From assembly GCF_009939005.1 (NCBI RefSeq), contig NZ_JAACJS010000012.1, forward strand, positions 372,001-436,000: a stretch of 64,000 nt of DNA. The letters are read 5' to 3'. Below are positions 28,452 to 36,980 of the stretch, in pieces. The stretch comes from Sediminibacterium roseum (GTDB taxonomy: Bacteria > Bacteroidota > Bacteroidia > Chitinophagales > Chitinophagaceae). Position numbers and translations under genes: made by a program. The notes beneath the pieces are model-generated. The model saw nothing but the letters and a program-made list of their open reading frames with translations, ran no database searches and was not told the DNA's origin. Numbering within the stretch: position 1 is the stretch's first letter; each line of letters starts with the position of its first letter.

Positions 28452-28550
28452 ATACAGTGTTTGAAGAATAAAAACAATGGGGCTTTACAGCACGCGGTAC
28501 ACAATCATTTCATTTTAATTATTTATCATCTCTGTTTTACACTGACCATT

Positions 28551-29561
28551 CTACCAGCCAACGGTCAATGTAAAATTCCCGACGGGATGCGCAGGATAAC
28601 CTTTCAGCAATGGCGCCATCACTTTCTGTGTAACGGAAAAACCCATCTTTCCCGATACGATCTGTAATCCTGCGTCAATCACGGGGTGAATGCCGTGATC
28701 CGTTGCATACGGCTGCTGCTCTCCTTTCGTCTGCCGGTAATATTCATTCCTGCCTGCAAAAACGCCTCCGTCTACAAACGCATTGTATGCCGTTACATAC
28801 AGGCCCGGTTTCGCAACGGCATAGATCTGGAACCGGTGCGGTTTGTTCTCACGCGGCGAGCCCGACTGCGACAGCAACCCATCGTAATAGGGTTCCATCT
28901 TGCCGATGCGTAACAAACCATATACGGTGGCCGCATTTTCCATCGTTCCTGCTTTAAGCCCTGCGCCCCCGCTTACCTCTAACCACCTGCCCTGCTGCCA
29001 CAATAATTTTTCACCACTAATGCTGAGGTTGAGCAGTACATCCGTTGGCATCTGGTGATCCCAACCCATTGGCAACTGGTATTTGATCCACCTGTGAAAA
29101 CCTTCCTGTACCTCGTTTGCATACGAGTAAGGCCCGATGATGCCCGCGCTCAATTCTGTGCGCAGGTTGAATTTCGCAATGGGATTGGAGGAGTGCAGCG
29201 AATGGATCGCAAACAGGCCGCTCGCATATGGATAATCGTTTACATCCGGTTCGGTTGTAATAATGTCGTCTGGCGTATACGCAACCTGCACCAGGCTCCA
29301 TCCAAAAGTATTCACCGCAACGCCGCCGGCTTTGGGAAACCACCGGTCGAGAAAAAACCGCGAGGCATGATCCCTGGTGTAAAAATAATCCAGGCGCGTA
29401 CCAAACGTGTAAGCATGATCCGTGCCTTTACCCGCAAAATTGATAAAATCATTATCGTAATACAGGCGGAACATGTGTCGGTATGAACTTCTCTCCTGCG
29501 CATCCAGCATCGAAACAGAACCCGCCATAACCAAGATCAACATAAGTACTATTCTCTTCAT
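28551..29561 (-). CDS. LpxR-family lipid A deacylase (DUF2219), outer membrane
   Basis: 336 residues from the ATG at 29561; a start at 29585 would add eight residues before a good signal peptide (MKRIVLMLILVMAGSVSMLD, then A-Q). The mature protein starts with HMFRLYYDNDFINFAGKGTD and HAYTFGTRLDY, the N-D-F and T-D-x-x-Y-T-x-G blocks conserved in LpxR, and ends FTLTVGW. LpxR is a 12-strand barrel that removes the 3'-acyl chains of lipid A with Ca2+. Whether this copy is active or uses lipid A as substrate is not shown. It lies 44 bases downstream of the DNA glycosylase gene on the same strand. Confidence 0.8.
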   Translation of the reverse strand: MKRIVLMLILVMAGSVSMLDAQERSSYRHMFRLYYDNDFINFAGKGTDHAYTFGTRLDYFYTRDHASRFFLDRWFPKAGGVAVNTFGWSLVQVAYTPDDIITTEPDVNDYPYASGLFAIHSLHSSNPIAKFNLRTELSAGIIGPYSYANEVQEGFHRWIKYQLPMGWDHQMPTDVLLNLSISGEKLLWQQGRWLEVSGGAGLKAGTMENAATVYGLLRIGKMEPYYDGLLSQSGSPRENKPHRFQIYAVAKPGLYVTAYNAFVDGGVFAGRNEYYRQTKGEQQPYATDHGIHPVIDAGLQIVSGKMGFSVTQKVMAPLLKGYPAHPVGNFTLTVGW

Positions 29562-29605
29562 CACTACTTCTTTAACCCTCTGCACGAAAAAAAATTATGC
29601 CAGAT

Positions 29606-30337
29606 TTAACTGTATAATTTTTGGCAGGTTTTGCAGCAGAATGTTTTCCGGTTAGACCTGCCCATGTTCTTTTTGAGAAACGGAGTGCCATCTCGCGGGC
29701 AAACTTTCTGGTTGTATGCAAGCCAGTGTTTTTTCAGCACAAACGCTTTTTTCCATTCAAGAAAATCAAAACTGTAGGCCACGGCTTCTTTCAGCAGTTG
29801 CTTCATCTTTGCAGCAGGTAGTTCCTCCACTTTGCTTTCGGGATGCACTTCGATCCTGAACAACACTTCATTTTTGATGATGTTTCCAACACCTGAAAAA
29901 ATTGACTGGTCCATCAACGCATCACAAACCAACATACCCGGTTGCGCCAGCATTTTCTTTTTTGCTTTTGCGGGATCGAACGCCGGGTTCATCACATCTG
30001 CCGACCAATCGTACACTTCGTCCAGATCGCCCTCTATCAACTTGATGGAACAGGTGTAGAAATTCAGTTGCCCATTGTTGAAGCGAAACCCCAGCCTCGC
30101 CTTCACCGTTTTCTGATCATTGATCACATAGGAACCGAACAGCATGAAATGAATACGGATCGAGAATTTCTTGAAACACACCAGGAAATGCTTGCCCCAG
30201 CTTTTGAAGTCCTGGATCACCAGTCCTTCCAGCGGTGGCAGATCTTCCTTCGTGTTGCCATACGATTCAAGGATCTTCTTTCCTTTGAATTGCTGCACCA
30301 GTTCTTTGAGGATGACGATGGACGGGCCTTCGGGCAT
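29606..30337 (-). CDS. Fpg/Nei family DNA glycosylase (endonuclease VIII-like)
   Basis: 243 residues. The start MPEGPSIVILKEL has the catalytic N-terminal Pro2 and Glu3. The helix-two-turn-helix motif is seen as MDQSIFSGVGNIIKNEVLFR near residue 143. The C-terminal zinc-finger region (VCPRDGTPFLKK, then FCCKTCQKLYS) keeps the beta-hairpin Arg (GRSNRKT) but has C-x2-D in the first half instead of C-x2-C. It removes oxidised bases and nicks the strand. Which lesions it prefers (Nei or Fpg type) cannot be set; the PEGP start favours the Nei side. Confidence 0.88.
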   Translation of the reverse strand: MPEGPSIVILKELVQQFKGKKILESYGNTKEDLPPLEGLVIQDFKSWGKHFLVCFKKFSIRIHFMLFGSYVINDQKTVKARLGFRFNNGQLNFYTCSIKLIEGDLDEVYDWSADVMNPAFDPAKAKKKMLAQPGMLVCDALMDQSIFSGVGNIIKNEVLFRIEVHPESKVEELPAAKMKQLLKEAVAYSFDFLEWKKAFVLKKHWLAYNQKVCPRDGTPFLKKNMGRSNRKTFCCKTCQKLYS

Positions 30338-30418
30338 GATTCGTTTTTTTTATAAGATGAAAAAAAACGAGCCACGGTTTCCGGCATTCTTTTCGCAACA
30401 GAAACTAAAAAGCACCAG

Positions 30419-30568
30419 ATGATCAGGAAATTAAAATCAGGACAATACCGTATCTATTCACGGAAAAAAGATCCTAAAACAAACAAGCGCAGGAACCTCG
30501 GCACGTTCGATTCAATGGATGCTGCAAAGAAGCATGAAAAAGAGATCCAGTATTTCAAGCACCATTAA
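30419..30568 (+). CDS. Small conserved basic protein (49 residues)
   Basis: MIRKLKSGQYRIYSRKKDPK, then TNKRRNLGTFDSMDAAKKHE and KEIQYFKHH. I recognise this as a widely distributed short family (MIRKLKSGEYRLYSRK type) without a known function. It is strongly basic with a repeated R/K pattern, compatible with nucleic-acid binding. It lies alone on the plus strand between two minus-strand genes. Confidence 0.75.
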   Translation: MIRKLKSGQYRIYSRKKDPKTNKRRNLGTFDSMDAAKKHEKEIQYFKHH

Positions 30569-30654
30569 TTGAAGGCGATCTGCGAACGTAAAACTGATGA
30601 GTAATTTCATCCACAATATCCCGCTGTGCGATGTTGAACGGAGGCGTGATGTTG

Positions 30655-31479
30655 TTATTTCTTCAATAGCTTCACCAACTGATCCGCGATGATCTTGTAT
30701 CCTTTGTCCGATGGATGCAGCCCGTCGTAAGTGATATCGATCGATCCGACGGGGTAAGGATACTCATCTGTTTCCGGGTTGAAGGGCACGCCTATAAAAT
30801 CGGGATACGAATAGTTCCGGTATGCGCCGGCTGTCTGAGGGTCCTTTAAACGTTTATAAACGACCAGGTTTTTCAATTGCATTTGTTTGTTGTGATACAG
30901 ATCCACCACTGCAACATGCTCATGTTTCCCGATCTTTTTAATGGCGTCTGCAAACTGTTCGAGCCATTGGCCGTTCTTGTCTTTGTAGGAGCCGTACGCG
31001 TTGTTCTTAAAATTGTTGATGTAAACAAAATCCACGCGCTGCATCGGTGTGATGAGAATGATCTTCGCATCGGGATTTAATTGCTTCAGTTTATCGAGGA
31101 TGATCCTGAACGCGCCGTTTACCGTTTCCAGGCCGGTGTTGTTCTCATAATCGCTGAAAGTTCCGAGTGGTTTTCCTGCCCACCAGTCGTTCGTTCCCAA
31201 AAACACAGAATAGACATCGGCTTCCTGAATGCCCAGTTTCCCGATCTCCGTTGCAATGCGGATGGCCGTCCACCCGTTGTGGCCCTGGTTGGTATAGGAA
31301 AAACCGGGCAGTTCTTCAACCACCCGTGTCATATAACCTTTGGTGATGCGGTGGCCTGTTTCGTCCGGGTGTTCGTTGAGGTAAGTAATGGAATCGCCGA
31401 TCGCTACCCATGTCTTCTTTTTCTCCTGGAAAGAGCAAAACAGGCAGATGGCCGCGAGCAGTAAACAGAGCTTTTTCAT
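30655..31479 (-). CDS. SGNH/GDSL-family hydrolase, secreted
   Basis: 274 residues. The N-terminus is a short signal peptide (LLLAAICLFCSF), possibly a lipoprotein site at C15, though the lipobox is poor. The catalytic serine is in AIGDSITYL at S30 (block I). Block III is FLGTNDWWAG near residue 95 and block V is ITYDGLHPSDKGY near residue 258, giving the Asp-His pair. The QGHNGW segment supplies the block II glycine. Such enzymes hydrolyse ester bonds of carbohydrates or lipids; the substrate is not known. It is divergent from the large barrel gene. Confidence 0.85.
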   Translation of the reverse strand: MKKLCLLLAAICLFCSFQEKKKTWVAIGDSITYLNEHPDETGHRITKGYMTRVVEELPGFSYTNQGHNGWTAIRIATEIGKLGIQEADVYSVFLGTNDWWAGKPLGTFSDYENNTGLETVNGAFRIILDKLKQLNPDAKIILITPMQRVDFVYINNFKNNAYGSYKDKNGQWLEQFADAIKKIGKHEHVAVVDLYHNKQMQLKNLVVYKRLKDPQTAGAYRNYSYPDFIGVPFNPETDEYPYPVGSIDITYDGLHPSDKGYKIIADQLVKLLKK

Positions 31480-31581
31480 CGTGTTGATTTGTTAATAAAT
31501 ATAAAACAAATCCGCCGCGGTGGCATGTGTTTTTAACGTGTATGGGCGATGGTTGATTTCATCACTTTTTATTCCAATGTT

Positions 31582-34476
31582 ATGTTGCCACGCAAATCTT
31601 TTTTACTCTGTATCGCACTGATAATCACAGTATTTTGCCACGCGCAAAACCGCCGGCTCACCGGCTGGGTAAAGAGCAACGATTCGGTTACCGCACTGCC
31701 CGGTGTTACTGTTCTATTACGCGGCATAAAAGATTCCACCGATAGAAAAGCAACTGTCACCGATTCATTGGGACGCTTCATTTTCACCGGTATGAAACGC
31801 GATTCTTTCCGCATCACTTTGAGCTCCATCGGCTTCGCAACCACCAATGTTTATGCAAAAGTAGATACCGCGGATGTTGACATGGGTTTTGTATTTCTTA
31901 CCGCAACAACAGATGTAAGCTCTTCCGTTACAGTGGTGTCTTCCGCCGCTCCTGTGGTTCAGAAAGGCGATACGGTTCAGTTCAGCGCCAGTCAATACAA
32001 AGTAAACCCGGACGCAAGCGCCGAAGACCTTGCCAGGAAGATCCCCGGCATCACCGTTGAGAACGGGCAGGTTAAAGCGAATGGCGAGAACGTGCAGAAA
32101 GTAACCATCGACGGACGGGAACTGTTCGGCGATGATGCAACGGCAGCTTTGAAAAACCTTCCTGCAGAGATCATCGATAAGATACAGGTGTTCGACCGGC
32201 TGAGCGACCAGGCGCAGTTCACTGGTTTCGACGATGGAAGCAGTACCAAAGGCATCAACATCGTAACCAAGGCCAATATGCGCAACGGGCAGTTTGGAAG
32301 GATCTTCGCCGGGTATGGATCAGACGATCATTACTGGGCAGGTGGTAATACAACCTTTCTCAACGGCACGCGCAAAATCTCACTCGTTGGAAATTTCAAC
32401 AACGTTAACCAGCAGAATTTTGCATCGCAGGATCTGCTCGGCGTAACCAATACCAATACACAACGCGGTGGCGGTGGCGGCGGCGGGCAGCGTGGCGGAG
32501 GACAACGCGGTGGTGGTGGCGGCCAGGCAGCAGGCGGAAACAATGGCGGCGGTGGTGGCGGTGGGTTTGGGAACAACAGTAATTTCCTGGTGGGACAGCA
32601 GACCGGCATCAACAAGACCAATGCGATCGGCATCAACTATGCAGACAACTGGGGTAAAAAAATAATTGTATCAGGAAGTTATTTCTTCAACAACAGCGAC
32701 AACACAACGGATGAAGCGGTAAGCAGGAAATATTTCCTCGATGGCATCCCGAACTACGATCAAAGAACGTTTTCAAACAGCAAGAACAACAACCATCGCT
32801 TCAGCCTGAGGTTTGAATATACGCTCGATTCGAACAACCAGTTGATCGTTACGCCAAGCGTGAGTTTCCAGGATAACAAATCGTTCAGGAACACTACAAC
32901 CTCTTTCTTCGATCCGCTATCGGGTGCGCTTACCGCAAGAACGAACAACACAACCAACAGCATCCGTTCCGGCAACAACATCAACAACAACATCCTGTGG
33001 CGGCATAGTTTTGCGAAGAAAGGAAGAACGTTTTCAGTGAACCTTACCAACTCATTCAACAGACGAATGGGCGATGTATACACAACATTATACGATACGA
33101 CTTTTACAGGATCGGGTTTTACCGATTCAACCACGCAGCGTTTTACCGACCAGCTGACCAACGGGTATTCGGTTTCTGCCAACATCGTTTATACAGAACC
33201 GATCTCGCAGAATTCGCAGCTGCAATTGAATTACAATCCTTCGTATACAAAAAGCAAAGCAGACCAGGAAGCCTACCAGTTTCAGAAATCAACCAACGAT
33301 TATTCGGTGTTTGACCCAACGCTCTCGAGTAAATTTGAAAATACCAACTCGGGCCAGAACGCGGGCATTGCCTACAGGTACGGCACACGAGACAACCAGT
33401 TGTCGTTTGGCGTGAACTACCAGCGCACAGACCTCTTCAGCATACAGGAGTTCCCTCGTGCGTTGCGCGTTACCAAAACGTTTGTGAATTACCTGCCGAA
33501 TGCGATGATGCGTTTCAAACTTTCACAACGAAGCAATATCCGGTTGTTTTACCGTGCAAGCACCAACCAGCCATCGGTAACACAGTTGCAGGATGTATAT
33601 GATGTAACCAATATACCTGCAGTAACGGCTGGCAACCCGGATCTTTCGCAACAATACGCGCACATGATCAACGGCCGTTACACTTTTTCAAACACGGGCA
33701 AAGGGATCTTGTTTGTCGGGAACATTTTTGTGCAGACCGCAAGCAACTACATCACCAACGCAACTTTTATACCGCTGGTTGATTCTGTACTCACACCAGA
33801 CGTATCATTGAAAGCCGGGCAAACCCTTACCAAACCCATTAACCTTGATGGTTATTTCAGCCTGCGTTCGTTCGTTACGTTTGCGATGCCGTTGAAATTT
33901 ATCAAGTCGAGTATCAATTTCAATGGTGGTGTTTCTTATTCAAAACTGCCGGGTATGATCAATTACCGTTCGAACCTGTCAAAAACAACAACGTACACCG
34001 CGGGCGCCGTGATCGCCAGCAATGTGAGCCAGTATGTAGATTTTACCGTTTCCTATTCAGGGAGCTTCAACGACATCAAAAACAACCTTCAACCCACGCT
34101 GAACACAAAATATTATTCGCATGTGGCGAGTGTGCAGTTTAACCTGTTGTCGAAAAGAGGTTGGTTTTTCCAGAACGACCTGAACAACCAGTTGTACAGC
34201 GGCCTGTCTGCGGGATTCAACCAAAGTTATTTTTTATGGAACATGAGCGCCGGCAAAAAATTCCTGGCCAACCAGAAAGGCGAGTTGAAATTAAGTGTGT
34301 TTGACCTGTTGAAACAAAACCAGGCGATCAGCAGGAACGTGACCGAAAACTATTACGAAGACATACAGAACCGTGTGTTGCAGCAGTACTTCATGCTTAC
34401 CTTCACTTACAATCTCCGGAACTTTGGAACAGGCGCAGCCGCCAGCTCCAACAGGAGGGCAAACCGCGGAGGTTAG
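31582..34476 (+). CDS. Large outer-membrane beta-barrel protein with N-terminal carboxypeptidase-like and plug domains
   Basis: 964 residues from the ATG at 31582, which starts a normal signal peptide (MLPRKSFLLCIALIITVFC, cleaved at HAQ). A carboxypeptidase-like regulatory domain follows (about 23-110: LTGWVKSNDSVTALPGVTVL), then a plug-like region (YKVNPDASAEDLARKIPGIT and VQKVTIDGRELFGDD). The rest is a long barrel of the outer-membrane protein beta-barrel type. At about residue 290-335 there is a loop with long Gly runs interrupted by Gln and Arg. The last residues (NRRANRGG) are basic, so the terminal aromatic strand is not at the very end. Substrate unknown; no SusD partner is adjacent. 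Confidence 0.82.
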   Translation: MLPRKSFLLCIALIITVFCHAQNRRLTGWVKSNDSVTALPGVTVLLRGIKDSTDRKATVTDSLGRFIFTGMKRDSFRITLSSIGFATTNVYAKVDTADVDMGFVFLTATTDVSSSVTVVSSAAPVVQKGDTVQFSASQYKVNPDASAEDLARKIPGITVENGQVKANGENVQKVTIDGRELFGDDATAALKNLPAEIIDKIQVFDRLSDQAQFTGFDDGSSTKGINIVTKANMRNGQFGRIFAGYGSDDHYWAGGNTTFLNGTRKISLVGNFNNVNQQNFASQDLLGVTNTNTQRGGGGGGGQRGGGQRGGGGGQAAGGNNGGGGGGGFGNNSNFLVGQQTGINKTNAIGINYADNWGKKIIVSGSYFFNNSDNTTDEAVSRKYFLDGIPNYDQRTFSNSKNNNHRFSLRFEYTLDSNNQLIVTPSVSFQDNKSFRNTTTSFFDPLSGALTARTNNTTNSIRSGNNINNNILWRHSFAKKGRTFSVNLTNSFNRRMGDVYTTLYDTTFTGSGFTDSTTQRFTDQLTNGYSVSANIVYTEPISQNSQLQLNYNPSYTKSKADQEAYQFQKSTNDYSVFDPTLSSKFENTNSGQNAGIAYRYGTRDNQLSFGVNYQRTDLFSIQEFPRALRVTKTFVNYLPNAMMRFKLSQRSNIRLFYRASTNQPSVTQLQDVYDVTNIPAVTAGNPDLSQQYAHMINGRYTFSNTGKGILFVGNIFVQTASNYITNATFIPLVDSVLTPDVSLKAGQTLTKPINLDGYFSLRSFVTFAMPLKFIKSSINFNGGVSYSKLPGMINYRSNLSKTTTYTAGAVIASNVSQYVDFTVSYSGSFNDIKNNLQPTLNTKYYSHVASVQFNLLSKRGWFFQNDLNNQLYSGLSAGFNQSYFLWNMSAGKKFLANQKGELKLSVFDLLKQNQAISRNVTENYYEDIQNRVLQQYFMLTFTYNLRNFGTGAAASSNRRANRGG

Positions 34477-34554
34477 TGTTTGGCGTTGGGATGGAATAAG
34501 TTTATATTAGCGAAGGCTTTCTTCACATCCAACTCCAACCCTAACCGGCCCACC

Positions 34555-36306
34555 ATGAGATCTTTTTTACTGTTCGGTCTATTGATTGTGCACACATGCC
34601 TGTTTGCGCAAACGCCTGCTGCCGTTAATTATCCCGTTGATTCTGCTTCGGTGGAGCACCCGGGCGTTCCGAAAGGTGAGATCATCAAACTCAGTTTCAG
34701 CAACTCGAAGATATTTCCCGGAACATGGCGCGAATATTGGATATATGTGCCGGCACAATACGATCCCGCAAAACCGGCCTGTTTGTATGTAAACCAGGAT
34801 GGCATTCAATGGAAAGCGCCTGTTGTTTTCGACAACCTTATCCACCAGAAGGAAATGCCCGTTACCATCGGCGTTTTTATAAATCCCGGGCGCGTGGTTG
34901 CAAAAGATGCGCAGACAGGGCTAGACCGGTTTAACCGCAGCTATGAGTACGATGGATTGGGTGATGCCTATGTGCGCTTTCTGCTCAATGAAATTCTGCC
35001 TGAAGTGGAGAAACAAAAAACAAGCGATGGCCGCGCCATCCGCCTGTCGAAAAACGGTAACGACCGCGCTATCGGCGGATCGAGCAGTGGTGCAATCTGC
35101 GCCTTTACCGCTGCATGGGAACGGCCGGATGCCTTCTCGCGCGTATTCAGCGCCATCGGCACCTACGTGGGATTGCGTGGCGGAGAGCGCTACTCTACGT
35201 TGGTCAGAAAAACAGAACCCAAACCCATACGCATTTTTTTACAAGATGGATCAGACGATCTAAACATCTACGCAGGCGACTGGTGGAAAGCAAACGAAAG
35301 CATGGAACGCGCGCTGAGTTTTGCGGGTTACGAAGTAAAACACGAATGGGGACAGGAAGGGCACAACGGCCGCCAGGGCACCGCCGTTTTCCCTGATGCG
35401 ATGCGGTGGCTCTGGAAAGACTGGCCAAAAGCGGTTCAGAAAGGATCATCAAAAAACCAGATGGCAGGAGAAATATTCCTGCCCGGCAGTGAATGGGAAC
35501 TGGTTGGGCAAGGTTATGATTTTACAGAAGGCACTTCCGCGAATGCAAAAGGGGAAGTTTTTTTCCAGGACATCAAAAAATCGATCACGTTCAAAGTTGC
35601 AACAGATGGGAAACTTACCACTGTAAAATCAGACGACAACAAAGAAAGCGGAACCTGTTTTGGCATCGATGGCAAACGATACGTTGTAACCGGCAACAAG
35701 CAAATCCTTGCCTACGATGAAACGGGCAAAGCAACCACCATAGCCACAGATCTTGCAGGGAACGACCTGGTAATGTCAAACAACGGGAACCTTTATGTTA
35801 CGGCGCCCGATGGCAGGGAAAATCCAAGTAAGATCTACCTGGTTCGTGCCAACGGGGAAAAAATTGTGGTTGACGAAGGATTGAAATACGCAAACGGCAT
35901 TGCGCTCACACCCGACCAGACCCAATTATACGTAACGGAATCGACCTCGCATTGGGTTTGGATCTATTCCATCAATGCAGACGGCACTTTATCGAACAAA
36001 CAAAAATACGGATGGCTCCATGTGCGCGACAATGATGAAAGCGCATGGTCAGACGGACTGAAATGCGACCGCGATGGCCGCGTATATGTTGCCACGAAAA
36101 TGGGTATCCAGGTGCTCGATCAGACCGGCCGCGTTAACGTGATCATTCCTGTACCCAGCGGCGAACCGGCAAATCTTTGCTTCGGTGGCGTTGATTTTGA
36201 CACGATGTATGTTGCCTGCAGAGACAAAGTATACCGCAGAAAAATGAAAGTACATGGTGCGAATGCGTTTTCTGCGCCGATAAAACCCGCAAACCCGAAA
36301 TTATAA
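34555..36306 (+). CDS. Secreted two-domain enzyme: esterase (Fes-like) fused to SMP-30/gluconolactonase propeller
   Basis: 583 residues from the ATG at 34555 with a signal peptide ending CLFAQ at residue 19. The frame is open to 34480, but those residues are not signal-like. Residues about 40-300 form an enterochelin-esterase-type alpha/beta hydrolase: nucleophile S177 in GGSSSGAICAF, then FLQDGSDDLNIYAGDWW and the probable catalytic His in WGQEGHNGRQG. Residues about 315-583 are a propeller with ANGIALTPDQTQLYVTESTS and DGLKCDRDGRVYVATKMGI, typical of SMP-30 gluconolactonases. The pair suggests ester cleavage of a sugar-acid or lignocellulose ester followed by lactone opening; this is an inference. 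Confidence 0.82.
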   Translation: MRSFLLFGLLIVHTCLFAQTPAAVNYPVDSASVEHPGVPKGEIIKLSFSNSKIFPGTWREYWIYVPAQYDPAKPACLYVNQDGIQWKAPVVFDNLIHQKEMPVTIGVFINPGRVVAKDAQTGLDRFNRSYEYDGLGDAYVRFLLNEILPEVEKQKTSDGRAIRLSKNGNDRAIGGSSSGAICAFTAAWERPDAFSRVFSAIGTYVGLRGGERYSTLVRKTEPKPIRIFLQDGSDDLNIYAGDWWKANESMERALSFAGYEVKHEWGQEGHNGRQGTAVFPDAMRWLWKDWPKAVQKGSSKNQMAGEIFLPGSEWELVGQGYDFTEGTSANAKGEVFFQDIKKSITFKVATDGKLTTVKSDDNKESGTCFGIDGKRYVVTGNKQILAYDETGKATTIATDLAGNDLVMSNNGNLYVTAPDGRENPSKIYLVRANGEKIVVDEGLKYANGIALTPDQTQLYVTESTSHWVWIYSINADGTLSNKQKYGWLHVRDNDESAWSDGLKCDRDGRVYVATKMGIQVLDQTGRVNVIIPVPSGEPANLCFGGVDFDTMYVACRDKVYRRKMKVHGANAFSAPIKPANPKL

Positions 36307-36437
36307 TTAGGAATTAGTAATTAGGAATTAGGAATTCAGTAAATCAGTGTTCAATATCCTAATTACTAATCCTTAATTCCTAATATTTAACTCCTACTTC
36401 TAATTCCTAATTCCTAATTACTAATTCCTAATTATAA
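36301..36437. repeat. Perfect 36-bp inverted repeat between convergent genes (AT-rich repeat, copy 3)
   Basis: The left arm 36301-36336 and right arm 36402-36437 are exact reverse complements, separated by 65 bases that hold further repeat words (CCTAATTACTAATCC and TTAATTCCTAATATT). The left arm overlaps the stop codon of the esterase gene, and the right arm ends one base before the stop codon of the AhpD-like gene. It could be a bidirectional terminator or a small mobile repeat. Confidence 0.85.
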
Positions 36438-36438
36438 T

Positions 36439-36873
36439 CTATTCTGGTTGTAGTTCACTAAACACCCCTATCCTGTTCCACATATTGATTGTAACGATCA
36501 TCATTACCACATCGGCGAGGTAGGCTTCGCCGAGGAGTTCTGCGGCTGTTGCGTAGGTGGCATCAGACACAGCATTGCTGATCATCGTTATTTCTTCTGT
36601 GAGCTGGAGAATGATTCTTTCTTCCGCTGTATAAAGCGTGGTTTCCTTCCAGGCGTTGAGCAGGTATATGCGCTGTTCGGTTTCGCCCAGTTTGCGGGCA
36701 TCTTTGGTATGCATGTTGATACAATAGGCACAACCATTGATCTGTGAGGCCCTGATCTTGATCAGCTCTTTGTGCAACGGTTGCAGTTTTGTTGTTGCGA
36801 TGAATTTTTCCATACCGAGCATCGCTTTGTACCCCTCGGGTTGGGTCTTTAAAATGTTGATCCTGTTTTGCAT
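36439..36873 (-). CDS. Carboxymuconolactone decarboxylase family protein (AhpD-like)
   Basis: 144 residues. The AhpD core motif is complete: NGCAYCINMHTKDARKLGE, with C48, C51 and H55 forming the redox-active centre. The family acts as alkylhydroperoxidase or peroxiredoxin-reductase-like protein in the cytosol. The helical all-alpha pattern and length are normal. It is 107 bases downstream of the Crp/Fnr gene on the same strand, a neighbourhood often seen in this phylum, suggesting control by that regulator. Confidence 0.87.
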   Translation of the reverse strand: MQNRINILKTQPEGYKAMLGMEKFIATTKLQPLHKELIKIRASQINGCAYCINMHTKDARKLGETEQRIYLLNAWKETTLYTAEERIILQLTEEITMISNAVSDATYATAAELLGEAYLADVVMMIVTINMWNRIGVFSELQPE

Positions 36874-36980
36874 GACTGTTGTTTTTTGTAATGCAAAGCT
36901 CCACTATGTAAAACGGAATAATCTTGAAGTAGTTCAAGAAACAGGATCTCGCCTTCCCGAACAAGTGTCTGGGTTATGTT

